Positions 1-8,431 of a stretch of DNA of 35,073 nucleotides are shown here, piece by piece (position 1 is the stretch's first letter; each line of letters opens with the position of its first letter). Made by a program: the position numbers and the translations under genes. This stretch comes from an uncultured Bacteroidales bacterium (lineage in GTDB: Bacteria; Bacteroidota; Bacteroidia; Bacteroidales; UBA932). A model generated the notes under the pieces. It ran no database searches. It was given only the letters and a program-made list of their open reading frames with translations, and was not told the origin of the DNA. The DNA lies in contig UQMB01000017.1 in the NCBI GenBank assembly GCA_900541925.1, forward strand, positions 1 through 35,073, written 5' to 3'.

Positions 1-17
1 TCGAGTCCGATGACTGG

Positions 18-200
18 CTAACTGAAATTGGGTGACGCATTGATAAAGTCAGGAATGGCCTGCTTCGTATTGAGTTTGGTGAAACTCTTCTGATAGAGCA
101 TACAAGTGGTAGTCTTGCAGCAGAACTTCGGTCCAGCCACCACAATAGCCCCCGATGTCCTCAGTTTCAGCTCGATCTCCTTTTCGATAAGTCTGCTGTA
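18..200 (-). pseudogene. N-terminal fragment of an AAA ATPase (DUF4143/AAA_14 type), decayed
   Basis: Reading the minus strand from 200 down to a TAG at 18-20 gives about 60 residues that look like the start of the Bacteroidetes AAA_14/DUF4143 ATPases: a short lead-in (RLIEKEIELKLRTSGA), then a P-loop region reading GPKFCCKTTT. The family normally has GPKxCGKTT, so the P-loop glycine appears replaced by cysteine (codon TGC in place of GGC). An in-frame stop (201-203) directly follows an ATG at 204-206, so the frame also lacks a working start. The sensor, DUF4143 and nuclease-like C-terminal parts are absent; the frame stops soon after the P-loop. The piece is therefore a dead gene. The family assignment rests on the P-loop context and the characteristic N-terminus. 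Confidence 0.55.
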
Positions 201-240
201 TTACATAGCTCAATCTCGTTAATCGCTATGCAAGGATATA

Positions 241-281
241 AATTCCCAAGATTTTCAACAAATAATTCCCAAGATTTTCAA
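241..281. repeat. Two direct copies of an 18-base sequence, 23-base period
   Basis: AATTCCCAAGATTTTCAA occurs at 241-258 and again, exactly, at 264-281. The pair lies just upstream (minus-strand sense) of the decayed ATPase start. On the minus strand it is followed by TATCCTTG-like sequence, so it may have been part of that gene's promoter or operator. Nothing else was recognised in 207-306. Confidence 0.7.
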
Positions 282-306
282 TCAATTCCTCCGTAAGTAA
301 TCGGAA

Positions 307-2493
307 TCACAACTTATCACTCACCTCCGTCTTCCTCGCGTGCTTGAAGTTGATGGAGGTTTTGCCGAAGCGCCAGGTCAGGCCCAGACGAAACTGGCGG
401 GGATTGTACCAGTATTCGTTGTGCTGATAGTATGTATCCGTATAGGTGTCACGGACGGGACCGGCATAACGGTTCTGGAAGGGCATAATGGCCGAAACCG
501 ACAGGATAAGCCGGTCCTGGAGGAAGCCTTGCCGCAGGCCGAATGAATACTCATAATCCACGCCGTGATAGGTGCGCTGCAAGGTAATCTCGCCGCCTCC
601 CACATATGCAGATGCATACGCCATAGCCCCTTTCCACAGGAATACGTTGGCGCTCAGGCTGACATTACAATTGAGCCCGTCGTTCTTTTGATCCAGCGTG
701 GGAGCGTAATAGTAGTCGTACCCGACCTGGGCCGATGTCTGGAGGTTGAATTTGTCGGAGGGATTCCAGTTGAAACTGAGCATCTGGTCGATATGTTTGT
801 ACTTCACGGCGTTCTTGTAAGTCGATACCTTGACGCCATCCTGACCGACCGCGGACAGATATTCGATTTTGTTGCCCGTAAGGCTGCCGTAGGTGCGTGC
901 CGTCAGGTCCCATTTGTCCCCGCCGGTGCGATACGTGAGCGTCAGAGCATCGGAGACAACGGTCCGCAGATCAGGATTCCCGTGCGCCCTGCTGTAGGGA
1001 GATTCTTCGAAGATATAGGGATTGAGGTAGCTCACGCTGGGCCGGCCCAGGCGGCGGGTATAGGATAGCGACAGCGAGTTCTTCGGGTCAATCTGCCAGG
1101 CGGCGTTGAAATACGGGACGATATTGAAGTTGCTGTTGTCGAAAGTGATATTCCCGGAAGCGCTCTTGGAGAGCCCCCGGTTCAAGGTATATTCCAGCCG
1201 GGTGCCGGCCTTCAAGGTCAGTTTGCTGAATTTGTACCCATAGCTGGCATAGGCCGCAAAGATATGCTGCTTATAGTCCAGGTCGTTGACATTGGAATTG
1301 TCAATGTACCATTCATTCTTGGCGTAGTCCCACAGCTCGTCACGGGAATCGGCCACGTGGCTGCGCAGCGTGTATTTGCCTCCGGCCTCAATCTGGTGCT
1401 TCTTCCGCCGGGTGGCGAAATAGTCAATCTGGCCGATCTGCTGGATGGTGTGCTCCGTATTGTAGGAATGCCGGTGATAGTCGGGATAGTTCAGGACCGG
1501 ATTCACGATAATATTGTTGTCCGTGCTGTTCGGGTTTCCGTCGATGGAATAGCTGAAGGTCAGGATACCTCCGTCATTCCGGAATGTTTTCTGGTACGCC
1601 AGTTCGCCGGAGAAGGTGTCGTATCGGTTCGTCCGAACCGTCGGCTCCAGCATTTCAACGGTCTTGACATGGCCGGTATTCCAGAAAGTCTCCGTGATGT
1701 CGTAATTGCTCAGAATCTTCTGGAAGTTCGTCCAGCCCGAAAGCGTGATAAGATTCAGGGAATCCGGCTCATAACTGGCTTCCAGGGAAAATGCGCCGAT
1801 GTGATAGGTATTATCGTTGTCGAACGCCAACTTCTGATAGTGGTTTGTCTCGCTGGTATAATTCTCTATGTCGGTGACACCGTGGAACGTCGGACTTGTG
1901 TAATAGGTCCCGCTGGCATTTGAGCTGAAGGTGAATTTGCCCAGCCGGGCATTCAGATAGCCGTTTCCGCTTACAGTGCCGAGGGTGCTTGCATTGGCTC
2001 CCAGCGAACCGCTGTAGCCCGATTTCAGACGCCTGGCCATCACGATATTGATGATGCCGCCGATGCCTTCCGCATCGTATTTTACCGGCGGATTGGTGAT
2101 GACCTGGATCTCCTTGATGGACGATGCCGGAATGGTCTTGATGAGCTGGTTGAAGTTCCGGGCCAGCATTCCGGTGGAACGGCCGTTCACCAGCACCTTG
2201 TAATCCTTGCTGCCGTTCAGCAGCACCTCCTCGTCACCATTGATGCTGAGCATCGGCACATTCCGGAGAATGTCAATGAGGTTGCTGCCGGCCGACAGAG
2301 GGTCTGCTTCCACGTTATAGGTAAGCTTGTCGGCATCGGCCGTAATCAGTTCCCGGCGGGCCGTGACGGCCGCTTCCCCCAGCTGCTCCACTTTCCCGAG
2401 GGTATCCGGCTGCTCCGTCACCAGGTCTTGCGCCCCGGCGGCAAGGCCGGCAAACAGGGCGGCTGCGGTAAGAATAACTGTCTTCGCGTTCAT
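307..2493 (-). CDS. Outer-membrane beta-barrel protein, TonB-dependent-receptor-like
   Basis: A 728-residue exported protein. Residues 1-21 form a Sec signal peptide ending in AAGAQ. Residues about 45-155 resemble a plug domain: NLIDILRNVPMLSI, a VLVNGRSTG stretch, then IKEIQVITNPPVKYDAEGIGGIINIV, typical of the Bacteroidetes outer-membrane beta-barrel family related to TonB-dependent receptors. The rest alternates short aromatic-rich strands expected of a barrel, and the last strand ends near WRFGKTSINF, slightly before the C-terminus. The N-terminal carboxypeptidase-regulatory-like domain common in the family is missing, so the plug follows the signal peptide almost directly. The substrate cannot be told; no SusD partner lies next to it. 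A TAnnTTTG box sits 25 bases upstream of the ATG. Family call is firm, role is not. Confidence 0.85.
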   Translation of the reverse strand: MNAKTVILTAAALFAGLAAGAQDLVTEQPDTLGKVEQLGEAAVTARRELITADADKLTYNVEADPLSAGSNLIDILRNVPMLSINGDEEVLLNGSKDYKVLVNGRSTGMLARNFNQLIKTIPASSIKEIQVITNPPVKYDAEGIGGIINIVMARRLKSGYSGSLGANASTLGTVSGNGYLNARLGKFTFSSNASGTYYTSPTFHGVTDIENYTSETNHYQKLAFDNDNTYHIGAFSLEASYEPDSLNLITLSGWTNFQKILSNYDITETFWNTGHVKTVEMLEPTVRTNRYDTFSGELAYQKTFRNDGGILTFSYSIDGNPNSTDNNIIVNPVLNYPDYHRHSYNTEHTIQQIGQIDYFATRRKKHQIEAGGKYTLRSHVADSRDELWDYAKNEWYIDNSNVNDLDYKQHIFAAYASYGYKFSKLTLKAGTRLEYTLNRGLSKSASGNITFDNSNFNIVPYFNAAWQIDPKNSLSLSYTRRLGRPSVSYLNPYIFEESPYSRAHGNPDLRTVVSDALTLTYRTGGDKWDLTARTYGSLTGNKIEYLSAVGQDGVKVSTYKNAVKYKHIDQMLSFNWNPSDKFNLQTSAQVGYDYYYAPTLDQKNDGLNCNVSLSANVFLWKGAMAYASAYVGGGEITLQRTYHGVDYEYSFGLRQGFLQDRLILSVSAIMPFQNRYAGPVRDTYTDTYYQHNEYWYNPRQFRLGLTWRFGKTSINFKHARKTEVSDKL

Positions 2494-2518
2494 TGCATTT
2501 CTGGCGTTTTTACGATAG

Positions 2519-2526
2519 CAAAAATA
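2519..2526 (-). promoter_or_regulatory. -7 box (TATTTTTG) for the outer-membrane protein gene
   Basis: The minus strand reads TATTTTTG here, matching the Bacteroidetes TAnnTTTG element 25 bases before the ATG at 2493. A second identical box lies at 2561-2568. No TTTG was seen at the ideal distance from the nearer box. Confidence 0.5.
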
Positions 2527-2641
2527 TCCGGAAAAAGTTTTACACAGCCTCGTTACGATGCAAAAATATCAGTCGTTATGTGGCTGATATTCAATAGGGA
2601 TAGAAAGATTTTCGTCCCGTAGGATTTCCAAAAGTTTTACA

Positions 2642-3580
2642 TCAGCGCTCCGTCTGCAAAAGAAGCTCCCGGAGATAGATGCTGATGTTGGTGTCGTGCT
2701 CGTCCAGGCCCAGCTTCTGGCGAATCTCGTGGCTGATGATGTAGTGACGCTTCCTCTGGATATATTCCCCGATGTCCTTACCCTTCAGTCCGAGGGTATA
2801 GAGGCAGCAGTAGCCGATTTCCCAATCGGTGAGCCCCTTGGTCTCCAGGCAGGCCGTGAACTTGGGATGATTCTCCTCGAAGAGAATCTTGGTAGAGCGC
2901 AGGAACTCTTCCCGGTCGGCCATCATCACGCCCAATTCTTCCTCGCTGCTGCGGTAGAGCTTTTCATCAGAAGAGATACGGGAAGCGATGATCTTGTCCA
3001 GTACGGAAAGCCGTTCACGGATAACGGCCATCGCCTGGTCATCCGGTTTCGAACGGAGTTTCTTGGCGATAAAATGGATGATGAGCGCGAGAACGGCCAG
3101 GGCAAGGATTGAGAGGATAATAATGTCCCGCATCCGCTCGTCCTTCTCCACCAGTGTCATCTTGTCAGAATAGCGCTCCTCAATGATACGGGCGTTCTGG
3201 ATCTTGAGCGTATCGGACGGAGCCAGCATGCTGGCGTTCTCGTTGATCCTGTCAAGGCACGCCCGCGCCTTCCTGGTATTCTCACTGTCACCGATGGAGG
3301 CATAGTAATCCAGCGCGATGAGGATGATGCTGTCGTTATATATCTCGATGCCGCATTTCTCCAGCGCCTGAGAGTACAGAAGCGCGTGACGGGCACGGAG
3401 TTCCGGCGTGTCCAGCAGCCTCCTGTCAAGTGAATCAAGCGTCACGAAAGCGCTGTCCGGATGCGACTCCATGCACATCTCTGCCCGGTCCAGGATGGGC
3501 CGCACCTTGCCGGTATGCCCGCACGACCACAGGCAGGCCACAAGGATGATCGCGAATATGTAGTTCTCGAAGTTGCGCAT
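2642..3580 (-). CDS. Short lipoprotein-TM-HTH regulator of the Bacteroidales TPR-regulator type
   Basis: A 312-residue protein. It starts with a lipoprotein-type signal (residues 1-20, LWSC followed by G). Next come roughly residues 25-115 of helical, TPR-like sequence (SHPDSAFVTLDSLD, a pattern common in Bacteroidales tetratricopeptide regulators), then a membrane helix at about 150-171. A cytoplasmic part ends in a helix-turn-helix-like segment (about 250-300: GLTDWEIGYCCLYTLGLKGK followed by IGEYIQRKRHYIISHEIRQKLG), which resembles the LuxR-like tail of those regulators. Family members are usually over 500 residues with many TPRs; here only one or two remain, so a shortened form or internal deletion is likely. 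It sits between two outer-membrane protein genes and is divergent from the second, which it may control; that is inference. Confidence 0.65.
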   Translation of the reverse strand: MRNFENYIFAIILVACLWSCGHTGKVRPILDRAEMCMESHPDSAFVTLDSLDRRLLDTPELRARHALLYSQALEKCGIEIYNDSIILIALDYYASIGDSENTRKARACLDRINENASMLAPSDTLKIQNARIIEERYSDKMTLVEKDERMRDIIILSILALAVLALIIHFIAKKLRSKPDDQAMAVIRERLSVLDKIIASRISSDEKLYRSSEEELGVMMADREEFLRSTKILFEENHPKFTACLETKGLTDWEIGYCCLYTLGLKGKDIGEYIQRKRHYIISHEIRQKLGLDEHDTNISIYLRELLLQTER

Positions 3581-3693
3581 AACGCATCAATGCCGGCCCG
3601 TTTTGCTTCAAAAATCGTGCACAGATAAGTGCCTTCGGCCGCTTGCACATTTTGCGGACAATGACTATATTGTGTGCTTTAAAAAAACATCTT

Positions 3694-6573
3694 ATGAGAG
3701 AATTGTTTTGTGCGTCTGTGCTGGCCGTCATCTTCACCCTCTCCGCACGGGCGCAAGTAGTGGTCCTCAACGACAATATGCTTTCCGGCCGCATGAGCGA
3801 AGTCAAGACCTCAGTGCTGGACTCCCTTACAAGCGAGCCCATATCGTTCGCGTCGGTCTATGTGATTCCGTCCAAGGACACTGTCATCACCAATTTTACG
3901 CTCTCCGACGACAAGGGAAACGCCAAACTTGAGGAAGTGCCGTTCGGCAGTTATGTCTTCCATGTCGAGATGATGGGATACAGGCCATACACGAAGCATG
4001 TTTATTTCAGGGACCGCGTGGTCGACATGGGGACTGTGCGCCTGCAGCAGGACGAGAAGTTCCTCAGCGCCGCCGTGGTGTCGGATGTGGGCAATCCGAT
4101 AGTGATCAAGAAAGACACGGTCGAGTTCAGCGCCTCCTCCTATCAGGTCGGCACCAACGCCATGCTCAAAGACCTGATCCGCCGCATGCCGGGTATGGAA
4201 ATCACGGTCGACGGCAAGGTGAAGTTCAACGGGGAGGCGATAGACAAGCTCACTGTCGGCGGCCGCACATTCTTCTTCAACGACCAGTCGGCTGCCCTCA
4301 ACAACCTGCCGGCGGCCGTGGTGGATAAGATCAGGGTCATCGACCGGGCGTCCGAGGAGTCGCGGGCCACCGGGGTACAGGACGGCTCGCGCGAGAAAGT
4401 CCTTGACGTCGCCCTCAAGAAAGAATACGAGAAGGGCTGGTTCGGCAACGTCGGGCTCAAAGGCGGCTCCACGCTCTCCGGCAGAGACGAACCGTTGCGG
4501 GACAACCGCGGCCTTCTTTTCAGCGGCAACGCGCTCGCGTCCGCCTACTCCGAGAAAGATCAGGTCACCGTGATCGGCAATGCCCAGAATATCGACGACT
4601 CCGGCATGACCATCTCAATCCTCGACGATTCCGGGGATTTCATATCGCTCAACCAGGGCCTGTCCACCACCGCCCAGATTGGAGTCAATGCCAACACCTC
4701 CCGCATCAAGGACGTGGAGACCACCGTGGCCGCGAACTACAAATATGCCGACACGGACTCCGGCAACAGGCGGGAGCGCACCACATTCCAGCAGGACGGG
4801 GATATCTTGAGCCTTCAGGACAACAGGGGCAAGCAGTATTCTCAGTCTTTCACGGCAAATGCCGAGATGAAAAAGGAGAAGGGGGACATATGGTTCCACG
4901 TCAGCCCTCAGATCAAATATGGCAAGACCGACACATTCGGCCAGACTTCCTCCAAGACAAGCAGTGCCGGGACGAGCCTCAACAGTTCTGAGGGCAGCAC
5001 CGGCGACTTCTCGACCAGCCGCAGCGCCGCCCTCAACTCCGATCTGACATTCCGCAACCTTTTCGGAACGAAAGGCCGTTCGCTCCGCCTTTATGTTTCC
5101 GGAGGCTATGAAGATAAGGGAGGGAACAGCTTCGAGAATTCGGTGTTCCGCTCTACAGCCGGGGAAGAGAGCCATGACCTGCGGTATCTCAATGACGAGA
5201 AGGCATACTCAGCCAGTGGATCACTGCGCTATGTGGAGCCTCTCGGGGACAAGTGGAAACTTACCGCCGCCGCCCAGCTGAATTTCTCCAAGAGTGATAT
5301 CTCCCGTGACGCCTCGGACATGTCGGGCCACAACGACTTCTATTCGTCACTCTCCAACTCGAGATATATAGCCCAGAACTACGACCTCACGGCCCAGTAT
5401 ACATTCAATGAACGCAGCTTCATCTCCCTCGGCGCCAAGACCAGCGGAATGCTCAACGAGACCTGGTCCCGCAGCTACGGGGTGGCGGCGACAACCGGGG
5501 AGGGGGAGTGGAACTGGTTCGTGGCCCCGACGGTGGATTTCCAGTTAAACGGCGACATGCAGCGGGTGTACTTCTCCGTCTACGGCTACAACCGGAGACC
5601 GTCATCCGGCAACATGCGCCCCGCACTTGACATATCCAATCCGTCAAGCCTCCGCATCGGCAACATCTATCTGCGCCCGTCGTTCACGACTTCCGTCAGC
5701 GGGAGCTGGAGCATCAACAACAGGGAGCGCTTCTCCACCCTGATGCTGTACTGGTTGGGCAATGTTGACTCCTCACCTGTCACTTACGCTCAGTGGTATG
5801 ACGGGACTGGCACCTTGTACTCAATCCCGGTCAATTCTCGCCGCCCGGGCCTGCTAGGCCAGGTAAACGCCAGCTACACGACTCCGCTCGACAAGGACAA
5901 GGCCTGGTCGCTCACCCTCGGCCTGTCCGCCACCTATGCCTCATCGACAGGATACCAGTCCAAGGGGCTGCTTCCCGGGCTGGACAAGGAAGGATTCAAC
6001 TATTCCACGTTCATGGCTTCTTTCTGGGGCGGCCCGGACGGGGAGCGTTTCTATGGCGGGCAGAGCGGATTCTCGGAGAACAGGACCAGCACTTTCGGAC
6101 CCAATGCGCGCATAGGTGTCAAGTACACCGGGGAGCGTTTCTCGTTCGGCCTCGACGCCGGGAGCACCGGCCGTACTTCGAGCTATTCGCTATATCCGGA
6201 AATAAGCCTCAAGACCTTTGACAATGATATCAATGCCCGCGGCTCCTACACCACGAAGCATGAGTTCGAGTTCAGCACCGACCTCAACTACACTTTCTAC
6301 AACGGTTACGCCGACGGTTTCGGGGAGCCTGAATGGAGGTGGAACGTCGCGGTGTCCAAGAATATAGGCGCGTTCAGCCTGAGCCTCACGGTGCGTGACA
6401 TACTCGACAGCGCCCGCAGCCTCTCGCGCAGCGTCAGTTCCAATTATGTGGAGGACAGCTACCGCCTGATCAGCGGGAGGCATGCGATGTTCGGGGTCAA
6501 GTGGAATTTCGGCAAGATGAATGCCGCCCACAGCCGCAGGGCACAGGAGGCGGCCTGGGGCATGGCATTCTAG
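3694..6573 (+). CDS. Outer-membrane beta-barrel protein with carboxypeptidase-regulatory-like domain
   Basis: From ATG 3694 the protein has 959 residues and a clear signal peptide (MRELFCASVLAVIFTLSARA). That is why this start is preferred to the upstream ATG at 3643, which adds a non-signal extension. Residues about 35-115 form a carboxypeptidase-regulatory-like beta-sandwich (SISFASVYV-like start, GSYVFHVEMMGYRPY end). Residues about 120-240 form a plug-like region (DLIRRMPGMEITVDGKVKFNGE, then IDKLTVGGRTFFFND, then NNLPAAVVDKIRVIDR). The remainder is a barrel rich in aromatic and serine/asparagine strands. This is the Bacteroidetes outer-membrane beta-barrel family related to TonB-dependent receptors. 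No TonB box was recognised. The terminal segment (NAAHSRRAQEAAWGMAF) extends past the last barrel strand. Substrate unknown. Confidence 0.85.
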   Translation: MRELFCASVLAVIFTLSARAQVVVLNDNMLSGRMSEVKTSVLDSLTSEPISFASVYVIPSKDTVITNFTLSDDKGNAKLEEVPFGSYVFHVEMMGYRPYTKHVYFRDRVVDMGTVRLQQDEKFLSAAVVSDVGNPIVIKKDTVEFSASSYQVGTNAMLKDLIRRMPGMEITVDGKVKFNGEAIDKLTVGGRTFFFNDQSAALNNLPAAVVDKIRVIDRASEESRATGVQDGSREKVLDVALKKEYEKGWFGNVGLKGGSTLSGRDEPLRDNRGLLFSGNALASAYSEKDQVTVIGNAQNIDDSGMTISILDDSGDFISLNQGLSTTAQIGVNANTSRIKDVETTVAANYKYADTDSGNRRERTTFQQDGDILSLQDNRGKQYSQSFTANAEMKKEKGDIWFHVSPQIKYGKTDTFGQTSSKTSSAGTSLNSSEGSTGDFSTSRSAALNSDLTFRNLFGTKGRSLRLYVSGGYEDKGGNSFENSVFRSTAGEESHDLRYLNDEKAYSASGSLRYVEPLGDKWKLTAAAQLNFSKSDISRDASDMSGHNDFYSSLSNSRYIAQNYDLTAQYTFNERSFISLGAKTSGMLNETWSRSYGVAATTGEGEWNWFVAPTVDFQLNGDMQRVYFSVYGYNRRPSSGNMRPALDISNPSSLRIGNIYLRPSFTTSVSGSWSINNRERFSTLMLYWLGNVDSSPVTYAQWYDGTGTLYSIPVNSRRPGLLGQVNASYTTPLDKDKAWSLTLGLSATYASSTGYQSKGLLPGLDKEGFNYSTFMASFWGGPDGERFYGGQSGFSENRTSTFGPNARIGVKYTGERFSFGLDAGSTGRTSSYSLYPEISLKTFDNDINARGSYTTKHEFEFSTDLNYTFYNGYADGFGEPEWRWNVAVSKNIGAFSLSLTVRDILDSARSLSRSVSSNYVEDSYRLISGRHAMFGVKWNFGKMNAAHSRRAQEAAWGMAF

Positions 6574-6584
6574 GCTTTTATTGG

Positions 6585-6592
6585 TAGCTTTG
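6585..6592 (+). promoter_or_regulatory. -7 box (TAGCTTTG) for the dehydrogenase-like gene
   Basis: TAGCTTTG fits TAnnTTTG and lies 16 bases before the ATG at 6609. It suggests this gene has its own promoter even though it follows the outer-membrane protein gene by only 35 bases. Confidence 0.5.
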
Positions 6593-6608
6593 CACAAAAG
6601 TCAAGATC

Positions 6609-7508
6609 ATGTTCAAAAAACTTGTGGCCATAGAACCGGTTTCCCTTATTCATTCCGCCGAGAAGAAGCTCCGCGACTACGCGGAACAGGTAGTGCTGTT
6701 TGAAGATGTCCCTTCCGACGATGACGAGATTGTCCGCCGTATCGGGGACGCGGATGCCGTACTTCTGAGCTATACTTCGAGGATAGATTCCTATGTCATG
6801 GACAAATGCCCGTGCATCAGATATATAGGGATGTGCTGCTCCCTGTATTCGCCGGAGAGCGCCAATGTCGATATACTTCATGCCAACTCGAAGGGGATAA
6901 GAGTGACAGGTATCCGCGACTATGGCGACGAGGGCGTCGTGGAGTATGTGGTGAGCGAGCTTGTCCGCTGCCTGCACGGATTCGGGATGGAACCGTGGGA
7001 AGGATGTCCGCGCGAGATCACCTCGCTCAAGGCCGGCATAGTCGGGCTCGGGAAGTCTGGCGGCATGATAGCCGACGCGCTGAAGTTTTTCGGGGCGGAG
7101 ATCTCCTATTTCGCGCGTTCTTCCAAGCCTGCCGCAGAGCGGAAAGGCTACAGTTTCCGTGAACTCGGCGACCTGCTCGGCTGGGCCGATGTAGTGTTCT
7201 GCTGTCTCAACAAGAACACCGTTCTCCTCCATGAGGCTGAGTTCAAGAGTCTGGGAGCGGGCAAGATTCTCTTCAACACGGGCCTGTCACCGGCGTGGGA
7301 TGAGGCCCCGTTCCTCGAATGGCTGTCCTCACCTGTCCCGGGGCGGCGCAACCTGTGCTTCTGCGACACTGCCGGAGCGCTCGGAGGGGAGCGCCTGATG
7401 AATGTCCCCGGGGTTCACTGCATGAATGTCTCCACCGGCCGGACCATTCAGGCTTTCGACCGGCTCAGCGCCAAGGTTCTGGACAATATAGCCGCATATC
7501 TGGGCTAA
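6609..7508 (+). CDS. D-2-hydroxyacid dehydrogenase-like NAD-binding protein with altered active site
   Basis: A 299-residue protein with the two-domain layout of D-isomer 2-hydroxyacid dehydrogenases. The first half resembles the substrate domain (KGIRVTGIRDYGDEGVVEYV). A Rossmann P-loop follows at about residues 143-170 (AGIVGLGKSGGMIADALKFF), and the usual 'ADVVFCCL' strand at about 195. The catalytic signature is unusual. Where the family has an N-T-(A/G)-R-G motif this protein reads FNTGLSPAWDE, without the arginine. The late Glu and PH histidine region reads DTAGALGG and VHCMNVSTG, without a histidine in the usual place. The fold is therefore well supported, but ordinary 2-hydroxyacid oxidation is doubtful. 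The downstream neighbour is convergent, separated by a strong terminator. Confidence 0.7.
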   Translation: MFKKLVAIEPVSLIHSAEKKLRDYAEQVVLFEDVPSDDDEIVRRIGDADAVLLSYTSRIDSYVMDKCPCIRYIGMCCSLYSPESANVDILHANSKGIRVTGIRDYGDEGVVEYVVSELVRCLHGFGMEPWEGCPREITSLKAGIVGLGKSGGMIADALKFFGAEISYFARSSKPAAERKGYSFRELGDLLGWADVVFCCLNKNTVLLHEAEFKSLGAGKILFNTGLSPAWDEAPFLEWLSSPVPGRRNLCFCDTAGALGGERLMNVPGVHCMNVSTGRTIQAFDRLSAKVLDNIAAYLG

Positions 7509-7520
7509 GTAATTGTAGGC

Positions 7521-7555
7521 AAACGAGTTGTCGAATGTATGGCAACTCGTTTTTT
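7521..7555 (+). terminator. Rho-independent terminator
   Basis: A perfect 10-base stem (AAACGAGTTG at 7521-7530, CAACTCGTTT at 7543-7552) is followed by further T residues. It ends the dehydrogenase-like gene; because the next gene is convergent, it may act in both directions. Confidence 0.85.
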
Positions 7556-7563
7556 AACGATTA

Positions 7564-8346
7564 CTAAAATACAATAGGGGAGACAAGATTCCTCAATACG
7601 CGCACCACTGACCATGCCGCAATCTCGGAGGTCCGGCTGTACACGTCAACTGTGGCGTGCACCTGGTCGTTGCGGATCTCTACCCGCTGTGTGTCGCCCT
7701 TGAATCCCGGGGTTGAGAGCATCCTGACATGGAGGCTTTCCGGGCCTACCGATGCCCGGGCTGCGGCCACCGTGACATTGACCTTCGTCGGGAAGAGTCT
7801 TATCGCCTCGCTTGCCGTGCCTTCAAACACTGTCTTCTGCTCGCGTTGCAGAGAATCGTCGTATACTGGCGTGCCTTTGAGGGCGTCAGGACCTTTCTCG
7901 TTGAAGAACCCGGCCGTGGCGTTACCCATGAGGGCGGCTGTCTGCAGGACGTCGAACCCGCCGGTGGCTCCGGATGCGATGTGCACCTTCGCTCCGCCGC
8001 GGAGCGCCGCCTGGCGCACCTCCTCATAGAATGCGTCGTCCGCGAATGCCCCTATTGACAGGGTGACGATTGAAATCCCCTTTTCGAGTGCCGGGACGGC
8101 GATCCGCTTCATAGCGGCGGGGGAGGCGGCTTCCACTATATAATCCGGATGCAGTTCCAGCATCTCTTCCTCCGATCTGCAGGCCTTGGCGGAAGGACCG
8201 CAGAGTTCCGCTGTCCTGAGGGCGCTTTCGAATGTCCTTGAGCAGCAGGCGATGATTTCATATTCAGGGAGGAGTCCGTCCATGGCCGCGCGGGCCACGA
8301 TGTTGCCGAGTTTTCCGCAACCGTAGATTGCAATGCTGTGTTTCAA
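7564..8346 (-). CDS. L-aspartate dehydrogenase (NadX/DUF108)-like oxidoreductase
   Basis: A 260-residue NAD-binding protein beginning at a TTG (8346) as MKHSIAIYGCGKLGNIVARA, a Rossmann glycine motif (G-C-G-x-L-G). A longer frame to a TTG at 8391 would run across a promoter-like TACCTTTG box, so the shorter start is preferred. The middle has the aspartate dehydrogenase landmarks: a D-YIVEAASP strand (about 66), HIASGATGGFD (about 121), and LFPTKVNVTVAAA (about 184), which resembles the family's FPxNvNVAA. The catalytic histidine segment normally reads like N-V-H-E-I-E-V; here it reads DTQRVEI, so the histidine seems lost, and the C-terminal dimer region is short. In other bacteria NadX makes iminoaspartate for NAD; whether this protein does is uncertain. 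An alternative is a divergent member acting on another amino acid. Confidence 0.65.
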   Translation of the reverse strand: MKHSIAIYGCGKLGNIVARAAMDGLLPEYEIIACCSRTFESALRTAELCGPSAKACRSEEEMLELHPDYIVEAASPAAMKRIAVPALEKGISIVTLSIGAFADDAFYEEVRQAALRGGAKVHIASGATGGFDVLQTAALMGNATAGFFNEKGPDALKGTPVYDDSLQREQKTVFEGTASEAIRLFPTKVNVTVAAARASVGPESLHVRMLSTPGFKGDTQRVEIRNDQVHATVDVYSRTSEIAAWSVVRVLRNLVSPIVF

Positions 8347-8367
8347 AATAGAGTCTTTTTTGGGGTA

Positions 8368-8375
8368 CAAAGGTA
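8368..8375 (-). promoter_or_regulatory. -7 box (TACCTTTG) for the aspartate-dehydrogenase-like gene
   Basis: The minus strand reads TACCTTTG 21 bases before the TTG start at 8346. It matches TAnnTTTG and decides the start choice. A second box for the divergent glycosidase gene lies about 40 bases away. Confidence 0.55.
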
Positions 8376-8407
8376 CTGATTTTTCCCTCAAACTCCGTTT
8401 TATTGAT

Positions 8408-8415
8408 TAAATTTG
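8408..8415 (+). promoter_or_regulatory. -7 box (TAAATTTG) for the GH78-GH2 operon
   Basis: TAAATTTG matches TAnnTTTG and is 16 bases before the rhamnosidase ATG at 8432. With the box at 8368-8375 it forms a compact divergent promoter region. Confidence 0.55.
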
Positions 8416-8431
8416 CCTGTTAAACACTCAC

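Noticed and set aside
241..281. CRISPR-like repeat
   Set aside because: Only two 18-base copies with a 5-base gap; no spacers of CRISPR size and no cas genes.
8347..8391. Longer NadX-like protein from a TTG at 8391
   Set aside because: The extension covers a TACCTTTG -7 box and precedes the Rossmann start MKHSIAIYGCG, which fits a start at 8346.
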